NCBI GenBank assembly: GCA_003599195.1
Contig: QZIZ01000070.1
Coordinates: forward strand, 1 to 35,922
DNA: 35,922 bases
Direction of reading: 5' to 3'
Source: Deltaproteobacteria bacterium
Lineage (GTDB): Bacteria > Desulfobacterota > Desulfobaccia > Desulfobaccales > 0-14-0-80-60-11
Position numbers and translations under genes: made by a program. Every line of letters starts with the position of its first letter. Position 1 is the stretch's first letter. The notes under the pieces were generated by a model. The model did no database searches. It had not been told where the DNA came from and worked only from the letters and a program-made list of their open reading frames with translations. Positions 30,868 through 35,922 of the stretch are shown piece by piece.

Positions 30868-33656
30868 CTAAAAAGAAAGTTCCTTTAACCAAGACCTTTA
30901 AATTCCGGATTCTCCTCCTGGGGGGCGTAGGGTGGGTTCTCCCCTTAATTACCCTGATTATCGGAATAGGCTTTTTCTCCCGGCATCTGCAGGGCGACCT
31001 GGACCGTTCCCTGAAAAACATCGAGGCCCGGGAAGGCCGCCGGCTCCATGAGGAGCAGGACAGCGTGATGTCCGCCCAGTTGCGCCAGAAGGTCCTGGAT
31101 GTGGCCCAGGAGTTATCCCTCTTTTTGAGCCTGCACCAATCCCGGAACTGGAAAGAAATATATCACGATCAGGAGTTTCGCCAGATCGCCGTGCAGCAGG
31201 TGGGGACCATAGGAGAAACCTTTCTCCTGAATATGCTGGACTCCGAAATTCTGCTTTCTTGCGGCATTTTTATCGAGAAAGGAAAAGTTGAGATTAACGG
31301 GCAATGCGAAAAAATCTGCCAGGCGCTTGAGAGCCTGGGTGTAAACAAGAATTGGACCGCCAAACTGGGGGAAATAAAACTGCCCAAGACCCGGTCCACC
31401 CATTATTACGGTTTCCTGGCGCCGGTCTCCGTCCGCCCCTGGGGCGGCCCGCCCCTGGCGGTGGGAGTGTTGGCGGACCTCAAACAGGTGAGCCGGGAGG
31501 ATTCTGCCGGGTCTTCCATTCTGAAGACCGCGGTTAATCTTAGCCGGTCTTTGGTTGACACCCGTATCAGCCAGTTTCAGAGGGAGGCCTTCGTTTTCTT
31601 CGGAGGCCTGGGTTTGGTGGGGCTATTGGCCTGCCTGGCCCTGATGCGGCGCCAGACCCGGGCGGTGGCCGCCCTGACCCGGGCCGCGGAAGCCTACAAT
31701 GACGGAGATCTGGATTACCGCAACCCCGATCCCGATCAGGATGAGCTGGGCCATTTGGCCCACACCCTCAATCTGATGGCCACGAATCTGCAGGAGAATA
31801 CGGTATCCCGGGCCGAATGGGAAAATACCTTCAATGTTATTCCCGACCAGGTGATGATCCTGAATACGGAACAGCAGATAATCAGAGTCAACCGGGCCGT
31901 CGCCGAATATCTAGGAGTCTCCCCGGAAGAAGTAACCGGACGTTGTTGTTACGAATTAATGCACAACGCCAACGCCCCCGCGGTGAGCTGTTGTTTTCTC
32001 CAGGCCATCCGGGAAGGAATCCGCACCCAGACGGAATATTGCTCCCTGGACAACCGGGCCACTTTCCTGGTGACCGTGGACCCCTTGCGGGATCGGGAAG
32101 GGAAGATCGTCGGCGCGGTGCACGTGGCCCGGGATATCACCACCCTGAAACAGGCCCAAGAGGAGCTGGCCCAGTCCTCCTACTTCTTAAAGGAGATTAT
32201 CGAATCCGCCCCCCTGGCCGTGGCGGTGGTCAACGCCCAGGGCCTTTATACCCAGGTCAACCGCCAATTTTTAACGGAATACGGCTATGCCCCGGAAGAT
32301 ATTCTCCATAAACCCTACTATCTGATTTATGCCGACCGGAAAGAACGGCTTCAATTGATGCGGGAACTCCAGGAGCACGGTGAAGCCCTCGGCTGGCTGG
32401 TTTACGTGAAGCACAAGGACGGCCGCGCCGTGCCCACCCGCATTTCCATCCGCAACCTCTGGGGGCCGGGCGGAGAACTCCTGGGGTCGGTGGCCATGGG
32501 GCGCAACATCTCCGACGAGGTCACCCTGCAAAAGCAGATGGAGCAGGTGCAAAAATTAGAGGCCGTGGCCACCCTTTCCGGCGGCTTGGCCCATAACTTC
32601 AATAACTTGTTGACCGTCATCATGGGCCTCACCAACCTGATGATGGCCAAAGTCGGCCCGGCCCACCCGTTCTATACGGATTTGAAGGAGATTGAATTGC
32701 AGGTGCGGGCCGGCCGGGAACTCACCGAAAACCTGCTCACCTTCACCCAGGACAGCCGGTTCGAGATGCAGTCCCTGGCCCTGAACGAACTGATCAAGGG
32801 CACCGTGGACCTCTTTGCCCGCACCCATCCGGATATCGAAATGGCCCTGGATCTGGCCCCTGATCTGTCCCCGGTGAAAGCCGACCCGGGCTTGATGCAG
32901 CAGGTTTTGATGAATCTCCTGATCAATTCCTGGCAGGCCATGTCCCATGGCGGCAGGATCGTCATCCAGACCCGGGGGGTGACCGTGGCCGGGTGGCAGG
33001 ATCCGGTCTGGCATCTGGAACCCGGCCCCTATGCCAGCTTTGCGATTACGGATAACGGTGAGGGTATGGACCCGAAGACCCTGGAGCGGATCTTTGAGCC
33101 CTTATTCACCACCAAGCCTTTGGGCCAGGGGACCGGCCTGGGCCTAGCCTCTGTCTACCATATCACCAAGTTGCACCGGGGGGCCATTCTGGTGGACAGC
33201 CAAAAAGGCCAGGGCGCGACCTTCACCATCTACCTGCCCGTATCCCCATCCAAGCCGCAGGTGATAAAACCCCAGGAAAGCAATCTCGTTTACGGGCGGG
33301 GCACCATCCTGGTGGTGGATGATGAACCCGTATTGCGGCAGGTGGCGGCCAGGCTCCTGGAGAAATTGGGATACCGGGTGATCCAGGCTGCGGATGGCAA
33401 GATGGCTTTGGAAATTTTCCGGGAGCAGGGACCGGAAATCGACCTGGTGCTGATGGATATGATCATGCCGGGAATGGACGGCTTTCAGGCGGTGCAAAAA
33501 CTCCGGACTCTCAGCTCCGAGGTGCCCATCATGCTCTGCAGCGGCTACGGCGACGGCAAGGCCAAAGCCCTGCCTCCGGATGTTGGCTATCTCGCCAAAC
33601 CTTACACCCTGGAAGTCCTGTCCCAAAAAGTAGCGGCCGCCCTGGTGCGCCAGTAG
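30864..33656 (+). CDS. hybrid sensor histidine kinase with periplasmic domain, HAMP, two PAS and receiver
   Basis: The product is 930 residues from the ATG at 30864, which overlaps the previous stop as ATGA; the frame is open further upstream, but that part is an out-of-frame reading of the binding-protein gene. TM1 is at about 15-39, followed by a periplasmic sensor region of about 200 residues, TM2 (about 243-262), HAMP (to about 315), PAS1 (318-430) and PAS2 (440-560). The kinase has AHNFNNLL (His577), G1 DNGEGMDP and G2 [11 protein letters not shown] receiver starts at about 813 with DDE and phospho-acceptor MDMIMPG (Asp865). PAS1 contains two Cys pairs (361-362 and 376-377), possibly metal- or redox-sensing. 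The translationally coupled binding protein is the likely input. No downstream regulator is adjacent. Confidence 0.9.
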   Translation: MTKKKVPLTKTFKFRILLLGGVGWVLPLITLIIGIGFFSRHLQGDLDRSLKNIEAREGRRLHEEQDSVMSAQLRQKVLDVAQELSLFLSLHQSRNWKEIYHDQEFRQIAVQQVGTIGETFLLNMLDSEILLSCGIFIEKGKVEINGQCEKICQALESLGVNKNWTAKLGEIKLPKTRSTHYYGFLAPVSVRPWGGPPLAVGVLADLKQVSREDSAGSSILKTAVNLSRSLVDTRISQFQREAFVFFGGLGLVGLLACLALMRRQTRAVAALTRAAEAYNDGDLDYRNPDPDQDELGHLAHTLNLMATNLQENTVSRAEWENTFNVIPDQVMILNTEQQIIRVNRAVAEYLGVSPEEVTGRCCYELMHNANAPAVSCCFLQAIREGIRTQTEYCSLDNRATFLVTVDPLRDREGKIVGAVHVARDITTLKQAQEELAQSSYFLKEIIESAPLAVAVVNAQGLYTQVNRQFLTEYGYAPEDILHKPYYLIYADRKERLQLMRELQEHGEALGWLVYVKHKDGRAVPTRISIRNLWGPGGELLGSVAMGRNISDEVTLQKQMEQVQKLEAVATLSGGLAHNFNNLLTVIMGLTNLMMAKVGPAHPFYTDLKEIELQVRAGRELTENLLTFTQDSRFEMQSLALNELIKGTVDLFARTHPDIEMALDLAPDLSPVKADPGLMQQVLMNLLINSWQAMSHGGRIVIQTRGVTVAGWQDPVWHLEPGPYASFAITDNGEGMDPKTLERIFEPLFTTKPLGQGTGLGLASVYHITKLHRGAILVDSQKGQGATFTIYLPVSPSKPQVIKPQESNLVYGRGTILVVDDEPVLRQVAARLLEKLGYRVIQAADGKMALEIFREQGPEIDLVLMDMIMPGMDGFQAVQKLRTLSSEVPIMLCSGYGDGKAKALPPDVGYLAKPYTLEVLSQKVAAALVRQ

Positions 33657-33974
33657 CGTTTTCGGTTTCCGGTTTCCGGTTTTCGGTGAAAGGATATCAT
33701 CCATAAATCCGCATTAGGATTCGTTGCCGCCGAAACCGGAAAAGATAATCTCGGCCTCCCCCCATTGCGCGATCCCCGTTTAACCCAACCATTCCGGTCA
33801 TTATTTTTTGCATTGTCTTAAATTGATGATAATATGTATATTTTCATAGGGGACGCTGCGGCCCTAGTCAGCCTTTTTGCCATTTTCCCGTTTAGGCATT
33901 ATGATCTGTAACTTGCCGGCATCTTTAATTTTTTTACCGAAAACCGAAAACCGGAAACCGAAAACGGTTATTAA
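33657..33974. mobile_element. MITE-like element with 30-base terminal inverted repeats
   Basis: This 318-base interval before xerC has no ORF. Its ends (33658-33687 and 33936-33965) are inverted repeats matching at 29 of 30 positions, each built of CCGAAAAC/CCGGAAAC units. The interior has a promoter-like TTGCAT, 16 bases, TAATAT (33808-33835) and AT-rich sequence. The TIR-flanked, non-coding, 308-bp layout fits a miniature inverted-repeat element, but no target-site duplication was confirmed, and CCGAAAAC units are also a common dispersed repeat. The internal promoter might drive xerC. Confidence 0.5.
33808..33835 (+). promoter_or_regulatory. possible xerC promoter inside the TIR element
   Basis: TTGCAT (33808-33813, 4 of 6), a 16-base spacer and TAATAT (33830-33835). 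It is the best promoter-like match in the interval before xerC and points towards it. Confidence 0.4.
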
Positions 33975-34877
33975 ATGAGCGGCTGGGACTTTCTGGAAGA
34001 TTTTTTGCGCTATCTCAAGGTGGAGCGGCAGATGTCGCCCCACACCCTGCGGAGCTATCGCCTGGACCTGTCCCAGTTCCTGGAGTTCATCGCCCCGGAA
34101 GGGGCCGCTCCGGTCCTGGAGGACGTAAATTACCGCGGGCTGCGGGCCTTTCTGGCCTTTTGCCTCAAAGGCCGGAGCAAGAAGACCGCGGCCCGGAAGC
34201 TTTCGGCGCTGCGCACCTTTTTTAAGTTTTTACAGCGCCGGGGGGTCCTGGATCAGAATCCGGCCAAGCTGGCTCCCAGCCCCAAGCTAGGGAAGAGCTT
34301 GCCCCATTTCCTGACAGTGGACGAGGTCTTCCATCTCTTGGGGGAGGCCAAGGGCGACGAATTCGGCGCCCGGCGGGACCGGGCCATCCTGGAGGTTTTT
34401 TATAGCGGGGGCCTGCGGCTTTCGGAGTTGGCGGGCCTCAGCCTGGGGGACCTGGACCGGAAGGAGGGCACCGTCCGGGTCTGGGGCAAAGGGGCCAAGG
34501 AGCGCCTCTGCTTCCTGGGGACCGCGGCCCGGCAAGCCCTGAATGATTATCTGCCTCTTCGGGAACTGCTCCTGGACGGCAAGGGCCGCCGGGAGGAGAC
34601 GGCTCTGTTTCTCAATAAACATGGGGGCCGTCTCAGCGCCCGGGGCGTGGCCCGGGTGGTGGAGAAATGGGTGCGCCTCTCGGGGCTGACCCGGGGCCTC
34701 AGCCCCCACGGCTTGCGCCACAGTTTTGCTACGCATCTATTGGAGGGCAAAGCGGACCTGCGCTCAGTGCAGGAGTTGCTGGGACACGCCTCCATCTCCA
34801 GCACCCAGCATTATTTGCACACGAATCTGGATTATTTGATGGAGGAATACGACAAGGCGCACCCCCGGAGTAAATAG
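33975..34877 (+). CDS. xerC: tyrosine recombinase XerC/XerD family
   Basis: The protein has 300 residues, the usual XerC/D length. It has an N-terminal SAM-like core-binding domain (about 4-90) and a catalytic domain (110-295). The full catalytic set is visible: Arg148 in SGGLRLSEL, Lys172 in GKGAKER, HGLRH (His245, Arg248), His271 in LLGHASIS and the nucleophile Tyr280 in TQHYLHTN. It resolves chromosome dimers at dif with its partner. The hslV gene lies just downstream, and xerC-hslV-hslU is a known arrangement in several lineages, which supports the XerC name over XerD. The ribosome site is weak; the ATG lies nine bases after the terminal repeat of the upstream element. Confidence 0.85.
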   Translation: MSGWDFLEDFLRYLKVERQMSPHTLRSYRLDLSQFLEFIAPEGAAPVLEDVNYRGLRAFLAFCLKGRSKKTAARKLSALRTFFKFLQRRGVLDQNPAKLAPSPKLGKSLPHFLTVDEVFHLLGEAKGDEFGARRDRAILEVFYSGGLRLSELAGLSLGDLDRKEGTVRVWGKGAKERLCFLGTAARQALNDYLPLRELLLDGKGRREETALFLNKHGGRLSARGVARVVEKWVRLSGLTRGLSPHGLRHSFATHLLEGKADLRSVQELLGHASISSTQHYLHTNLDYLMEEYDKAHPRSK

Positions 34878-34905
34878 GGGAAAAAGGTTAAAAGGGAAAT
34901 AGGGG
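34874..34905 (+). repeat. left copy of purine-rich repeat flanking the small membrane gene
   Basis: The repeat ATAGGGG-AAAAAGG-TTAAAAGGGAAATAGGG begins inside the stop codon of xerC. A direct copy with seven extra bases occurs at 35212-35249, on the other side of the small gene. The shared core AAAAGGTTAAAAGGGAAATA is identical. Confidence 0.7.
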
Positions 34906-34930
34906 AAAGGGTTTAGGTCCTTGGTGAATA

Positions 34931-35215
34931 ATGAACCTGAAGCATATCACCGGCCATCCCCGGCTGGTGGCATTATTTATTATCATTATTGCCGCCTTAA
35001 TACTGTTTGTAGAGCTTCCGGTTTTCTTATTTTTAATATTATTTATCGCTCTTGTGCCCTTGGTTATGCTGGCATTAAACGAGAGGTTTAAAAAATATTC
35101 TCCAGATGTCCCGATTATTTACCCTGGTTCCGTTGTTTTCATAATTGGCATCATAGCCGCCCTGGCTGCATTATATTTATTAGTTCATGTGGTTTTAATG
35201 CTGGTCGGCAGATAG
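34931..35215 (+). CDS. small three-TM membrane protein of unknown function
   Basis: The protein has 94 residues and three hydrophobic helices (about 12-28, 30-48 and 64-90) separated by a charged loop (NERFKKYSPD). Codon choice and base composition are clearly more AT-rich than in xerC and hslV, which suggests recent or separate origin. It sits between xerC and hslV, which are usually adjacent, and is bracketed by direct copies of a purine-rich repeat (34874-34905 and 35212-35249). The ribosome site is weak (GGTG nine bases before the ATG), so expression is uncertain. No family is recognised. Confidence 0.55.
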   Translation: MNLKHITGHPRLVALFIIIIAALILFVELPVFLFLILFIALVPLVMLALNERFKKYSPDVPIIYPGSVVFIIGIIAALAALYLLVHVVLMLVGR

Positions 35216-35308
35216 GGGAAAAGGAGAAAAGGTTAAAAGGGAAATAGGGTCTGGCAATTTTAAAAATCCGAAAGGTGAAAAGGTTTTTAACCTCTTCCCC
35301 TTTTCCCC
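35212..35308. repeat. right repeat cluster with inverted copy
   Basis: The direct copy at 35212-35249 is followed by an inverted copy (35215-35238 against 35285-35308, 22 of 24 positions). The two can form a hairpin upstream of hslV. The left copy at 34874-34905 is in direct orientation to the first. Confidence 0.65.
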
Positions 35309-35340
35309 CCAACAAGCGTCTTTGCGTGAGGTTTTCTTTA

Positions 35341-35886
35341 ATGTTAATGAATAACGACAAATTCCGGAGCACCACCATCTTGATGGTCCGCCGGGGCGGG
35401 AAAGTGGCGGTGGCCGGGGACGGCCAGGTGACTTTGGGCGACATGGTGATGAAGCATAAGGCCAAGAAAGTGCGCCGCCTCTACCACGGCAAGATCATCG
35501 TCGGTTTTGCGGGCGCCTCCGCCGACGCCCTGCACCTCTTCGACCGCCTGGAGACCAAGCTGGAGGCCCACAATGGGAACCTCACCCGGTCGGTGGTGGA
35601 GCTGGCCAAGGACTGGCGCACCGACAAGATTCTTAGGCGGCTGGAGGCCCTGCTCCTGGCGGTGGACGCCCAAAACTCCTTTCTGGTTTCCGGCACCGGG
35701 GACGTCATCGAACCGGACGAAGGGGTGATGGCCATCGGCTCCGGCTCGCCTTACGCCCTGGCCGCAGCGAGGGCCTTGATGGCGCATACGGAGCTAAGCC
35801 CCAAGGACATTTGCCGGGAGGCCATGAATATTGCGGGGTCGTTGTGCGTTTATACTAATAGAGAGATTGTGATTGAGGAATTGTAA
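35341..35886 (+). CDS. hslV: HslV, ATP-dependent protease proteolytic subunit
   Basis: The product is 181 residues from the ATG at 35341 (GTGAGG nine bases upstream). The ATG at 35347 is a close alternative. The N-terminal-nucleophile fold starts at [12 protein letters not shown]; the catalytic Thr is predicted at residue 11, so a short propeptide must be removed. The conserved AGDGQVTLG and [11 protein letters not shown] motifs and the [14 protein letters not shown] segment are present. HslV forms the two-ring peptidase that works with the HslU ATPase. The ribosome site is part of a dispersed GCGTCTTTGCGTGAGG repeat. hslU is expected right after the end of the window; it is not visible here. 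Confidence 0.95.
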   Translation: MLMNNDKFRSTTILMVRRGGKVAVAGDGQVTLGDMVMKHKAKKVRRLYHGKIIVGFAGASADALHLFDRLETKLEAHNGNLTRSVVELAKDWRTDKILRRLEALLLAVDAQNSFLVSGTGDVIEPDEGVMAIGSGSPYALAAARALMAHTELSPKDICREAMNIAGSLCVYTNREIVIEEL

Positions 35887-35922
35887 TCCACGTCCATCGG
35901 CGTTAATCGGCGGTTATAATTT
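35887..35922. repeat. end-of-window dispersed-repeat-like sequence
   Basis: The last 36 bases after hslV (CCATCGGCGTTAATCGGCGG core) resemble a widespread intergenic repeat seen in environmental genomes. It is cut by the window end, and the identification is from memory only. Confidence 0.3.

Overview
The window looks like chromosomal DNA of a Gram-negative, GC-rich member of the Desulfobacterota (old Deltaproteobacteria), possibly near Desulfobaccales or Syntrophobacterales. This is an inference from gene style: many large multi-domain histidine kinases, an HD-GYP protein, a xerC/hslV neighbourhood, outer-membrane and lipoprotein export signals, and no phage or plasmid hallmarks. No rRNA, tRNA, CRISPR array or transposase gene was seen.

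Layout. 1-3850: two tandem paralogous secreted C10 (streptopain-like) cysteine proteases of equal length, each with a structured leader. 4000-5350: a periplasmic cyclophilin and, convergently, a helical PhoU-like protein of unknown role. 5480-13530: a putative exopolysaccharide locus with a UDP-glucuronate 4-epimerase, then three overlapping genes for a BcsA-like glycosyltransferase without PilZ, a 1357-residue TPR plus outer-membrane barrel protein, and a PDZ-M48 metalloprotease lipoprotein. 13580-17070 (opposite strand): a membrane-anchored, multi-domain protein resembling a glycoside hydrolase. 17150-20200 (minus): a small cytoplasmic histidine kinase, then a receiver/SHOCT-like regulator in an operon with a GAF-HD-GYP phosphodiesterase. 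20800-25050: a two-TM small protein plus a Na+/solute-symporter-histidine kinase fusion. 25050-29690 (minus): an MBL-fold hydrolase, two small proteins of unknown function, an L,D-transpeptidase, an endonuclease/phosphatase-fold protein and a dGTPase-like protein. 29860-33660: an ABC-type binding protein translationally coupled to a hybrid histidine kinase. 33660-35890: a MITE-like element, xerC, a small AT-rich membrane protein flanked by repeats, and hslV. hslU would be expected just past the right edge.

How it may fit together. The most interesting part is the polysaccharide synthase/secretin operon. The epimerase could supply UDP-galacturonate, the synthase polymerises and translocates, the TPR-barrel exports, and the M48 lipoprotein may act as barrel quality control or processing factor. 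The neighbouring GH-like protein could trim or bind the product, and the HD-GYP/receiver pair could set c-di-GMP levels. The synthase start codon and its Shine-Dalgarno lie inside a perfect 13-bp hairpin, which suggests control of translation or attenuation at the first gene of the operon.

Intergenic space is unusually rich in short purine-biased or imperfectly palindromic repeats of several families. They include two MITE-like elements (18104-18228; 33658-33965) and repeats around the small membrane gene inserted between xerC and hslV.
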